Below, in pieces: positions 1 to 7,331 of a stretch of DNA of 7,331 nt. Below the pieces are notes generated by a model. That model saw nothing but the letters and a program-made list of their open reading frames with translations. It was not told the origin of the DNA and did not search any database. The stretch comes from Bacteroidota bacterium (lineage in GTDB: Bacteria > Bacteroidota > Ignavibacteria > SZUA-365 > JAADGX01), in NCBI GenBank assembly GCA_024276335.1, contig JAJRXL010000387.1:1-7331 (forward strand). The letters run 5' to 3'. Numbering within the stretch: position 1 is the stretch's first letter; every line of letters starts with the position of its first letter. The position numbers and the translations under genes are program-made.

Positions 1-8
1 CCGAATTC

Positions 9-2045
9 TCAGAGCAATATCTGCGCGGTGATCCCCCCCACCAGGAACGACAGAATCCAGCTTCCCACCCAGATGGCCATGCCTTCCTTCACACCCCGTT
101 CCTTCAGCATCACCATGAGGGACGCGATGCATGGCACGAACAAGGTGATCGTGACTAACGCGACGACTACCTGCATGGGACTCAGGTTCATATCGTAAAA
201 TCCCGCCGCGCCGAAATCCCGCCGCACCAGTCCCATGATGAACGCGTCGGCCGCTTCCCGCGGAAGCTTGAGCCAGAGGGTGGTAACCGGCTCCAGTACC
301 CCGCGCCACCAGTCCAGGGCCGAGGTCACGAACGCCAGGCTCACTGCCACGGCGCCCAGGAAAAACCACAAGGTGGCTTCCTTCATGAAATGGTAGGTCT
401 TGATAAGCGTTTTCCGGACAACGTTGCCGGCGCGGGGCAGACGCATGGGTGGCAAATCGAGGAGCAGCGGCGAAGGGGCGCCCGGCAGGACGCGGTTGAG
501 GATCGTCCCCACCGAAACCAGGAAAACGGAAATGATGACGACGTAGATGATCACGGCTTCGAAACCCGCGGTGGTCAGGAGGGCGGCAATTACCGCCAGT
601 TGAGCCGAGCAGGGTATGGCGAGCTGCAGGATGGCGGTGGCGATGGTCTTTTCGCGCCGGGTGTTGAGCAGGCGGGTGGTGATGGTGGCCACGGTCACGC
701 ACCCGAAACCGAGAATGAGCGGGATCACCGCGCGGCCGTTGAGACCGATCATTCTCAACAGGCGGTCTACCAGCGTGGCCAGCCGGGGCAGGTACCCGCT
801 GTCCTCCAGCACGCTCAGCGACAGGTAGAAGGCCAGCACGAGTGGCAGGAGCAGGAACACGAGGTAGGTGAGGGTCATGGAAAAGGCCCCGTATCGCCCG
901 AAGAAAATCACCAGCAAGGGGTTGTGAAACTTGAAGTTGTAATCCGCGTTCCGACCGTACCCGAACCGCTCCGCTTCCTCCCACTGCTTCGGGTTTCCGC
1001 GTATCCCCTCGACAAACGTGTATTGCCGCGTTTCGACCACGTCCCCTTCCTCGTTCTGGATCTGGACGTCCAGGTCGAACCCCGCGTACCGCCCAACCCA
1101 CTTCTTGATGGAAAACTCGACGATGCGGTTCCCGATTTCCTTTTCCGTGTAATTCACCACGTCCTGGGCCACGAAGCTGCCCACGAAGAGGTACATCAGG
1201 TAGAGGATGACCAGGAACAGGGGAATGCCGACCCACGTGTTGATGGCGAGCCTGCCCACGAACGTGGATACCCGGCGGGGGCGTGACACGTCGGTCACGA
1301 CCCGGGCGATGATTTCGTTCACACGGTTCCGGCGTGCGATGTAGATTTCATCGCGGAACGACATGGGCTCGACGCCGTGCCGCTCGGCGATCACCTCGTC
1401 GCCTTCCAGCAGGAGCAAGGCTTCACCCTGGGAACCGGTGACGTGGAGCATTTCGTGCAGGCGATGGTGAAGACCAGGATCCTGGTTCCCTTCCCGCGCC
1501 TGTTCGATCGCGGCGGGCAGGTTGTCCAGGCCCGCTTTCCGCACCGCCACCGTTTCAACCACCGGCACACCCAGCAATTCCGAGAGCTTCTCCACGTCGA
1601 TGTCCATGTGATGATGCCGGACTTCGTCCATCATGTTTAGCGCCACCACCACCTTCTTGCCCATGTCGATAACCTGGAGGGTCAGGAACAGGTCGCGTTC
1701 CAGGTGCAAGGCGTCGACGACGTTCAACACCACGTCCGCGTTGAGGATGATATCCCGTGCCACGCGCTCCTCGTCGTTGAACGAAGATACCCCGTAGATG
1801 CCGGGAGTATCGTACATCACGAAGTTCTTGTAGCGGGCGCGGGAGATTTCAACCGTGGTACCGGGAAAATTGGAAACGTCCACGTACACGCCGCCGAGGT
1901 AATTGAATACCACCGATTTCCCTACGTTGGGATTGCCCACCAACACCAGGGTAGGACTTTGTGGATCAACGGGAAACTTGTCGGTACCGAAATGCTTGTG
2001 CGGACCGTGGCATGCAGCCGACGGCCGCGGATCGGAGCGGTTCAT
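9..2045 (-). CDS. feoB: Ferrous iron transport protein B (FeoB)
   Basis: Inner-membrane Fe(II) importer with a cytoplasmic N-terminal G domain, 678 residues. G-protein motifs are clear: G1 GNPNVGKS (37-44), G2 around NFPGTTVE (59-66), G3 DTPG (79-82) and G4 NMMD (137-140). A helical GDI-like region follows, then a polytopic membrane part starting near residue 262. FeoB core motifs include LEDSGY (413-418), GFGC (446-449), PCSA (478-481) and a late FVPC segment; these cysteines lie in the Gate repeats. Two oddities: residues 1-30 carry a Cys/His cluster (C12, H13, H16, H18), and a hydrophilic stretch of about 75 residues (298-374) lies between the first two membrane helices, longer than I know from the E. 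coli protein. The usual GFGCNVP reads GFGCVTV. The protein is shorter than E. coli FeoB (773 residues). It is the last gene of fur-feoA-feoB, 27 bases after feoA, and no good Shine-Dalgarno precedes its ATG, so translation may depend on feoA. Identification is firm. Confidence 0.97.
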   Translation of the reverse strand: MNRSDPRPSAACHGPHKHFGTDKFPVDPQSPTLVLVGNPNVGKSVVFNYLGGVYVDVSNFPGTTVEISRARYKNFVMYDTPGIYGVSSFNDEERVARDIILNADVVLNVVDALHLERDLFLTLQVIDMGKKVVVALNMMDEVRHHHMDIDVEKLSELLGVPVVETVAVRKAGLDNLPAAIEQAREGNQDPGLHHRLHEMLHVTGSQGEALLLLEGDEVIAERHGVEPMSFRDEIYIARRNRVNEIIARVVTDVSRPRRVSTFVGRLAINTWVGIPLFLVILYLMYLFVGSFVAQDVVNYTEKEIGNRIVEFSIKKWVGRYAGFDLDVQIQNEEGDVVETRQYTFVEGIRGNPKQWEEAERFGYGRNADYNFKFHNPLLVIFFGRYGAFSMTLTYLVFLLLPLVLAFYLSLSVLEDSGYLPRLATLVDRLLRMIGLNGRAVIPLILGFGCVTVATITTRLLNTRREKTIATAILQLAIPCSAQLAVIAALLTTAGFEAVIIYVVIISVFLVSVGTILNRVLPGAPSPLLLDLPPMRLPRAGNVVRKTLIKTYHFMKEATLWFFLGAVAVSLAFVTSALDWWRGVLEPVTTLWLKLPREAADAFIMGLVRRDFGAAGFYDMNLSPMQVVVALVTITLFVPCIASLMVMLKERGVKEGMAIWVGSWILSFLVGGITAQILL

Positions 2046-2072
2046 GAACGAATGGATAGTTCCGTTTGTAGG

Positions 2073-2291
2073 TCAGTCATGCAGGAATATCCTGCACGCG
2101 AGATCGCGACTCAGCGCCACCTCGGTACGGTTATGCTGGAGGACGAGGGTTCCGCCGGGCAGGCGCTGCAAGCACAGCACGTTCGCGCCCTCGGACAACC
2201 CCAAACGGACCAATTGCGCACCCTCGATACCGTCGGGCAGCATGGAGATGCAACCGGTGGTTCCGACTTCTATGCGACTGAGAGGTATCAT
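2073..2291 (-). CDS. feoA: Ferrous iron transport protein A (FeoA)
   Basis: Small cytoplasmic SH3-like partner of FeoB, 72 residues, the usual FeoA length. It shows the family pattern: an LGL-x-x-G turn (LGLSEG, 30-35), a PGG loop (45-47), and a C-terminal strand near ALSRDLACRI (59-68). FeoA is needed for Feo-mediated iron uptake and is thought to act on FeoB at the membrane; its exact role is unsettled. The same frame stays open upstream to 2444, but I chose the ATG at 2291. It begins the conserved domain, follows an AAAGGA ribosome-binding sequence, and overlaps the regulator's stop codon as ATGA, the mark of translational coupling. The upstream extension lies inside the regulator gene and resembles nothing. 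C14, C40 and C66 are present but do not form an evident metal site. Confidence 0.93.
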   Translation of the reverse strand: MIPLSRIEVGTTGCISMLPDGIEGAQLVRLGLSEGANVLCLQRLPGGTLVLQHNRTEVALSRDLACRIFLHD

Positions 2292-2740
2292 GTTGTTTTT
2301 CCTTTGGTTTGTATTTTCGCGCATGTTGAACAGAGTCCGAAAATATGCAGGAAGTAATCGTCCAGCGTGTAGTTCATGGTTCGCGCCGCATCCCTTGCCA
2401 GCCTGTCCACCCGCGGATCGAAAAACTCTTCTATCTTTCCGCACGAGCGGCAGATGACGTGGTGATGCGGCTTGGATCCGAAGATGACTTCGTAGCGGGC
2501 CAAGTTTTTACCAAACCGGGTTCGGGAGAGGATACCGCACTGGGTGAGCTTGTCCAGTGTGTTGTACACGGTGGCGCGGGAAATCGTGCTCCCTTGCATC
2601 TTCATCTTGAGAAAAAGCTCGTCTGCGTCGAAATGGTTGCGATACTCGAGCACGGTTTCCAGAACAGCGAGCCGCTCTGGTGTGACGCGGAAGTTCTCGC
2701 TCTTCAGGAACTCGGTAAAATATTTAACGGCTTCGCTCAT
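2288..2740 (-). CDS. fur: Fur-family iron-responsive repressor
   Basis: Metal-dependent DNA-binding repressor, 150 residues, the normal Fur length. The winged-helix half (about 1-85) includes RVTPERLAVL (18-27) and the recognition segment SRATVYNTLDKL (54-65). The dimerisation and metal half has HHH (92-94), a CxxC pair at C97/C100 and a second at C137/C140; together these would form a structural zinc site. Likely regulatory ligands are H36, E84, H92-H94 and E105. The position matching Asp104 of Bacillus PerR, which tunes peroxide sensing, is Glu105, as in iron-sensing Fur proteins. With feoAB directly downstream, Fur is the best call; PerR or Irr-like function is less likely but possible. 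First gene of the operon, overlapping feoA by 4 bases (ATGA). No strong Shine-Dalgarno is visible before the ATG. An inverted repeat 10 bases upstream suggests autoregulation. Confidence 0.9.
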   Translation of the reverse strand: MSEAVKYFTEFLKSENFRVTPERLAVLETVLEYRNHFDADELFLKMKMQGSTISRATVYNTLDKLTQCGILSRTRFGKNLARYEVIFGSKPHHHVICRSCGKIEEFFDPRVDRLARDAARTMNYTLDDYFLHIFGLCSTCAKIQTKGKTT

Positions 2741-2750
2741 GATAATTTCT

Positions 2751-2769
2751 ATTTAGACTCAATCTAAAT
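2751..2769. promoter_or_regulatory. Putative Fur-family operator (19-bp inverted repeat)
   Basis: A perfect inverted repeat with 7-bp arms ATTTAGA and TCTAAAT around CTCAA. It sits 10 bases upstream of the regulator's ATG and covers about -5 to +14 of the predicted transcript. A repressor bound here would block transcription of fur-feoA-feoB. The 17-bp core with TTTAGA/TCTAAA ends resembles half-sites described for Fur-family proteins, especially the Irr box. Binding is inferred, not shown. Confidence 0.6.
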
Positions 2770-2770
2770 T

Positions 2771-2799
2771 AATATAACAAGAGGCCCGCGCCCATGCAA
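2771..2799 (-). promoter_or_regulatory. Sigma70-type promoter of fur-feoA-feoB
   Basis: On the minus strand there is a -35 element TTGCAT (2794-2799), a 17-base spacer and a -10 element TATATT (2771-2776, five of six to consensus). Transcription would start near 2764, giving a leader of about 24 bases before the regulator's ATG. The AT-rich stretch stands out from its GC-rich surroundings. The -35 is weak (TTG conserved). Confidence 0.6.
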
Positions 2800-2852
2800 C
2801 TCTTTTCCGGAGAAAAAATGAACCGTTATGGCGATTCACCTGCCGCCGATCG

Positions 2853-2881
2853 TTGCCACTTTCGTCCGTATCTTCTATACT
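2853..2881 (+). promoter_or_regulatory. Sigma70-type promoter of dus operon, apparently leaderless
   Basis: The -35 element TTGCCA (2853-2858, five of six) and -10 element TATACT (2876-2881, five of six) are separated by 17 bases. Counting from the -10, the expected first transcribed base is 2888, the A of the dus ATG. No Shine-Dalgarno lies between the -10 and that ATG, as expected for a leaderless message. Confidence 0.55.
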
Positions 2882-2887
2882 GTACGC

Positions 2888-3934
2888 ATGATCCAGACGA
2901 TCACGGAACATATCAAGGGAAAAATGATCCTGGCGCCCATGCTGAACACTACCGATCACGTGTTCAGGAAACTGTGCCGTCATTACGGCGCGGCACTTAC
3001 CTTTACCGAGATGGCGAGTTCGTCCATGATTGCATCGGGCTCGACGCAGGCCGCTCGCTACGCCGCCATCAGCAGGCAGGAGCACCCGGTCGGCATCCAG
3101 CTCTTCGTGGACAACCCGAACCGCCTCGAGGAAGCCATCGAAGCGATCAACCCCCTGCGTCCCGACGTAATCGACATCAACGCCGGATGCCCCTCGGACA
3201 AGGTTTGTTCGAGAGGAGCGGGAGCGGCGCTCCTCAAGAATCTGCCTGAATTCCAGAGAATCATTCGGACGGTAAAGCGATATGCCCAATCCCCGGTATC
3301 GGTCAAGGTCCGCGTCGTGAACAGGCATTCAAAGACGACGATTCGCGATATTGCCCGGGCCGTCGAAGATGCCGGCGCCTCGTTCCTGACCGTGCACGCG
3401 CGCACGCGCTATGACCGTTACGAGGAGCCCGCGCGATGGGAATGGATCGCGGAAGCAGTGCGCGCGGTCAACATCCCCGTTATTGGAAACGGCGACGTGT
3501 TTACGCACGAAGACGCCCACCGCATGATGCGGGAAACAGGATGCTACGCCGTCATGGTTGCCCGCGGAGCGCTTGGCACGCCGTGGATATTCGATGGAAA
3601 CGAAAAAGCGCCGAAGGACGCTGAAGCGGTTGCTTCCATCCTGCTTCAACTCGTGCGCGAACTCGATGCCAGTTACGGCCCAATCGTGGCGCTGCCGCGG
3701 GCGTGCAAGCACGTTGCCTGGTTCACGCGGTTCTTCGAAGGCGCGGAGCAGCTTCGCCTGGATGTCTTTCGCTGCCGCACCGTTTCGGAGCTGGTATCGA
3801 CCGTGCGCAGGTACTTCGACGCCGGCCCCGCCAGGCTCGATCCCGAGAGCGAAGAGCTGAAGGCCGTCGAGCTGGCGTTCCACCGTAAAATCCTGTTCTG
3901 GATGCAAATGGATCCGGAGGAGATCGTCGGATGA
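2888..3934 (+). CDS. tRNA-dihydrouridine synthase (Dus family)
   Basis: FMN-dependent, NADPH-using enzyme that reduces uridines in tRNA loops to dihydrouridine, acting in the cytoplasm; 348 residues from this start. Family landmarks run in order: ILAPM (14-18), FTEMAS, then DINAGCPSDKV with the catalytic cysteine C101. RGAGAALL, VSVKVR, HARTR and an FMN-phosphate loop around VIGNGDVF and VARGALGTPWIF follow. The overall pattern is nearest DusB/DusA-like bacterial enzymes, but I cannot assign the target uridine. The frame also has an ATG at 2828. I prefer 2888 because ILAPM then falls where Dus proteins usually have it, C101 matches the usual position near 100, and the promoter's -10 lies between the two ATGs. 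First gene of the right-hand block, divergent from fur with 147 bases between them. Confidence 0.93.
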   Translation: MIQTITEHIKGKMILAPMLNTTDHVFRKLCRHYGAALTFTEMASSSMIASGSTQAARYAAISRQEHPVGIQLFVDNPNRLEEAIEAINPLRPDVIDINAGCPSDKVCSRGAGAALLKNLPEFQRIIRTVKRYAQSPVSVKVRVVNRHSKTTIRDIARAVEDAGASFLTVHARTRYDRYEEPARWEWIAEAVRAVNIPVIGNGDVFTHEDAHRMMRETGCYAVMVARGALGTPWIFDGNEKAPKDAEAVASILLQLVRELDASYGPIVALPRACKHVAWFTRFFEGAEQLRLDVFRCRTVSELVSTVRRYFDAGPARLDPESEELKAVELAFHRKILFWMQMDPEEIVG

Positions 3935-4008
3935 GTGCAGAAAGGAACAGGAAGATGAAGTCGAACGTGTTTTGTTTTCAATTTCATCCTGGAAGGAGAT
4001 CAGCATGA
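3931..4008 (+). CDS. Possible 25-codon coupling mini-ORF between dus and the M48 lipoprotein gene
   Basis: ATG at 3931 overlaps the dus stop (ATGA). The ORF runs 25 codons and its TGA at 4006-4008 overlaps the lipoprotein ATG at 4005 (ATGA). A GGAGG lies 10 bases before its start. The product would be short and basic (MSAERNRKMK at the N terminus) with no recognisable domain. It fills the only sizeable gap in the block. It may serve to carry ribosomes across the junction rather than make a functional peptide, or it may be chance. Confidence 0.35.
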   Translation: MSAERNRKMKSNVFCFQFHPGRRSA

Positions 4009-4826
4009 GCGCGTTTTTTCACTACTTGCGCAGAAGAACAGGGATCCTCACACTCGCCGTTCTCGCCACACTTGCCGCTTGCGGTTTCAACATCTTCTCC
4101 GACCAGGACGACGTCAACCTCGGCAGGCAACTCGACGCCCAGATCCGGTCAAATCCCGGAGAATACCCCATCCTGCGCGGGCGCCCGGATGTTAAACAAT
4201 ATGTCGAAGGAATCGTGCGAACCGTGCTGGCGTCACCCGAGGTCAAGAAAAAAGACATCTACCCGTACACGGTCGAAATAATCAACGACGACAAGACCAT
4301 CAACGCATTCTGTACACCGGGCGGATACATTTACGTGTACACAGGCCTGTTGAAGTTCCTGGATAACGAAGCGAGCCTGGCGGGTGTGCTTGGCCACGAA
4401 ATCGCGCACGCGGAGCTTCGCCACGCGACTAAGCGCATAACCGCTGCCTACGGTGTCCAGATCGCCCTGGCCATCGCCCTGGGTGAGAATCCCACGCTGC
4501 TGGAGCAAATCGCCTCCAACCTGTTCGTCAACCTCGGGTTCCTCAAGAACAGCCGGGACGACGAGGAAGAAGCGGATAACTCCAGCATGCTGTACCTGCG
4601 GAGCACTCCATACTACCCGGGCGCCATCCGGTATTTTTTCGACAAGATTCTGGAACAGAAGGGCAGCCGGGGAGGCGCGCTGGAACGCCTGCTCTCGACC
4701 CATCCCCTGCCGCGGGACCGGGTGGAAAACGTCGAGAACACCATGAAAAAATGGAACCTGCCCCCTCCCACGGAAGCGAATCTTTTCAGCGCCCGTTACC
4801 TGAAGTTCAAGCGGAACCTGCCCTGA
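4005..4826 (+). CDS. M48-family zinc metalloprotease, outer-membrane lipoprotein
   Basis: Envelope metalloprotease of the M48 (LoiP/BepA-like) group, 273 residues, without the TPR repeats found in BepA. The N terminus has basic residues (RRR, 9-11), a hydrophobic core and a lipobox LAAC ending at C26. G27 at +2 is not an inner-membrane retention signal, so the mature lipoprotein probably goes to the outer membrane. The catalytic motif is H131-E132-x-x-H135, with E187 as third zinc ligand in E187-x-x-x-D191. A PGGYIYVYTGLL segment before the active site is typical of the family. C103 stands in NAFC, where alanine is common. The start at 4005 has a strong GGAAGGAG six bases upstream; an earlier in-frame ATG at 3972 lacks this. 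Homologues degrade or help fold outer-membrane proteins; the substrate here is unknown. The ABC ATPase gene begins 4 bases after its stop. Confidence 0.92.
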   Translation: MSAFFHYLRRRTGILTLAVLATLAACGFNIFSDQDDVNLGRQLDAQIRSNPGEYPILRGRPDVKQYVEGIVRTVLASPEVKKKDIYPYTVEIINDDKTINAFCTPGGYIYVYTGLLKFLDNEASLAGVLGHEIAHAELRHATKRITAAYGVQIALAIALGENPTLLEQIASNLFVNLGFLKNSRDDEEEADNSSMLYLRSTPYYPGAIRYFFDKILEQKGSRGGALERLLSTHPLPRDRVENVENTMKKWNLPPPTEANLFSARYLKFKRNLP

Positions 4827-4830
4827 CGCC

Positions 4831-5966
<1,136 letters not shown>

Positions 5967-5970
<4 letters not shown>

Positions 5971-7241
5971 TCACGAGAAAAGTATGGCGCGTCACGCTGT
6001 GGGAGTATCTCCAGCGCCTGAAAACGAAAAGCTTTATCATCGGCCTGTTCCTGACGCCTTTGCTCATGCTGGCCTTTACCGTGGTACCAGCTCTTCTCGG
6101 TACCATCAGCGACGAGGAAACAAAAACAATCTACGTGTTCGACCAGACGGGGCTTATCATCGACAGCCTGCAGAACCGGCTGAACCGCCAGTATACGTTG
6201 AGGTCCGGAGAGCCGAATTACCGGATCGTCCCGGTTGCCGGCTCGCACGACATCGACGCCGTGCGCGATTCACTGAACCGCCTCCTGGTGGAACACCGAC
6301 AGGACGCGTTCCTTGTCATCCCCGCGGACGTGTTCGATTCGCTGCGCGTCGAGTACCGTGCGGTCAACGTCAGCAACATCCGCGACCAGGAGCGCCTGAA
6401 AAACGCGGTCAGCGCCATCATCCGCGAGTCCAAGTATCGCTCCGCGGGTCTTGACCCGGAGGAAATGCACAAGCTCACTCGCAGCGTGGACCTTCGCAGC
6501 GTGCGCGTCAGCGAGAAAGGCGAACAGGAATCGGGTTTCTTCGAATCGTTCGGCTTGGCCTACGTGTTTATCATCACCATGATGATCCTGATTCTCCAGG
6601 GCGGCGGCTTGATGGTACGCAGTCTCGTGGAGGAAAAATCCAGTCGCCTCGTGGAAATCCTCATTTCCTCTTGTTCGCCCACCGACTTGCTGTTAGGCAA
6701 GATTTTCGGGCTCGGCCTCCTGGGCCTGACACAGCTCGCGTTTTGGGCGATCCTCGGCGCGGCGTTGGTGCTCGGCTTCGACATCACGAGCCTGCCGCTG
6801 GACAACCTGTGGCTCATGCTCCTCTACTCCCTGCTGGGATACATGCTGTACACGGCTATCTTCGTGGGCATGGGAACGCTGGTTACCACCGAGCAGGAGG
6901 CCCAGCAAATAACGGGATACCTGTCCATGCTGTTGATCCTGCCGTTCATGGTGGCCATTTTCGCCACACAGAACCCCGACTCGACGGTGATCACCGTCCT
7001 CTCGCTGATTCCGTTCCTCACGCCAACCATGATGGTTCTTCGCCTTCCCATCGTGACGCCCCCGACGTGGGAAATCGTGCTGAGCCTCGTGATCCTATCG
7101 GGCACGACGGTTATCGTGGGCTGGATGGCGGGCGCCCTGTTCCGGACCGGTTTGCTCCTTACCGGGAAAAAGCCGACGTTCAACGAAGTACTGCGCTGGT
7201 TGCGCGCGTCTGTTTCACGATCGGAGGTACACCATGAGTAA
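5967..7241 (+). CDS. ABC-2 type transporter permease (NatB-like)
   Basis: Membrane subunit paired with the preceding ATPase, 424 residues. It starts at GTG 5967, overlapping the ATPase TGA as GTGA, with GGAGG 10 bases upstream. An N-terminal cytoplasmic helix is followed by a first membrane segment (about 23-45) and a large extracytoplasmic domain (about 46-192). A cluster of about five more membrane segments begins near 195. Between the second and third lies the signature EEKSSRLVEIL (222-232) followed by SPTDLLLGK, typical of NatB/ABC2_membrane_3 exporters. The long external loop is a family trait and may meet an outer partner; the lipoprotein protease two genes upstream is one candidate by position only. 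The last bases overlap the next gene. Confidence 0.93.
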
Positions 7242-7331
7242 GAAAATAACGGGCAAAGACGTTGTCTTCCTGGTTGTCATCGTGATCGCGGTCATCATCG
7301 TCCTGAAGATTCTCAAGTGGGCGTTGATGAA
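7234..7331 (+). CDS. Start of a small membrane protein, unknown function (cut by window end)
   Basis: ATG at 7234 lies inside the end of the permease gene (8-base overlap) and follows GGAGG by six bases, an ideal ribosome-binding site. The open frame runs to the window edge (32 full codons). It begins MSKKITGKD and continues into a strongly hydrophobic stretch (about residues 10-25) rich in Val and Ile, followed by lysines. This fits an N-terminal transmembrane anchor rather than a cleaved signal peptide. The 3' end is missing, so total length and family cannot be judged. Overlap and spacing place it in the same operon as the ABC genes. Confidence 0.7.
   Translation, partial: MSKKITGKDVVFLVVIVIAVIIVLKILKWALM

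Noticed and set aside
1..8. Possible terminator after feoB
   Set aside because: Only 8 bases remain after the stop codon; nothing can be judged.
390..1286. 298-codon open frame on the plus strand, antisense to feoB
   Set aside because: It is rich in Gln, Glu, Gly and His with no domain, and lies wholly opposite the conserved membrane part of FeoB. This is a GC-driven shadow.
2073..2444. Longer 123-residue version of FeoA
   Set aside because: The extra 51 residues come from within the regulator gene and do not resemble FeoA. The ATG at 2291 has a ribosome-binding site and an ATGA overlap.
2828..2887. Upstream ATG giving a 20-residue extension of the Dus protein
   Set aside because: It would place the catalytic cysteine at 121 instead of about 100, and the -10 element lies inside the extension. 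The GGAG before it is 15 bases away.
2818..3249. Frame starting at ATG 2818 behind a GGAG
   Set aside because: Well-spaced ribosome-binding sequence, but the product is charged, motif-free and out of frame with the conserved Dus protein it overlaps.
3935..4004. Possible separate promoter for the lipoprotein gene
   Set aside because: The gap contains T-rich segments but no convincing -35/-10 pair; read-through from dus is simpler.

Overview
This window of about 7.3 kb holds seven protein genes in two divergently transcribed blocks, with moderately high GC and very tight packing. A lipoprotein with an outer-membrane-type lipobox, next to a NatAB-type ABC exporter, points to a Gram-negative (diderm) bacterium. 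I cannot name a phylum from the sequence. Nothing looks like a mobile element, CRISPR array, rRNA or tRNA, and no gene-free stretch exceeds 150 bases.

Left block (minus strand, 2740 down to 9): a Fur-family regulator, FeoA and FeoB, in that transcriptional order. The regulator's stop and the feoA start overlap as ATGA, and feoB follows after 27 bases. This is a self-contained ferrous-iron uptake operon with its own regulator as first gene. A good sigma70-type promoter and a 19-bp inverted repeat lie just upstream of the regulator. The repeat covers the predicted transcription start, so the simplest reading is iron-dependent autorepression of the whole operon.

Right block (plus strand, 2888 to beyond 7331): a tRNA-dihydrouridine synthase, an M48-type zinc metalloprotease lipoprotein, an ABC ATPase, its ABC-2 permease, and the first codons of a further small membrane protein. 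Every junction is tight: a possible 25-codon mini-ORF bridges the synthase and the protease, 4 bases separate protease and ATPase, GTGA overlaps ATPase and permease, and 8 bases overlap between permease and the last gene. A near-consensus promoter places the predicted start of transcription exactly on the synthase ATG, suggesting a leaderless mRNA.

How they fit together: the left block imports Fe(II) under control of the Fur-like protein. The right block joins a tRNA-modification enzyme to an envelope module (lipoprotein protease plus ABC exporter) whose substrate cannot be read from sequence. Most genes are well-known families. The less ordinary points are a hydrophilic insertion in FeoB, the operator placement, the leaderless promoter, the bridging mini-ORF, and a C-terminal membrane hairpin on the ABC ATPase. 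I see no clear sign of a wholly new system.
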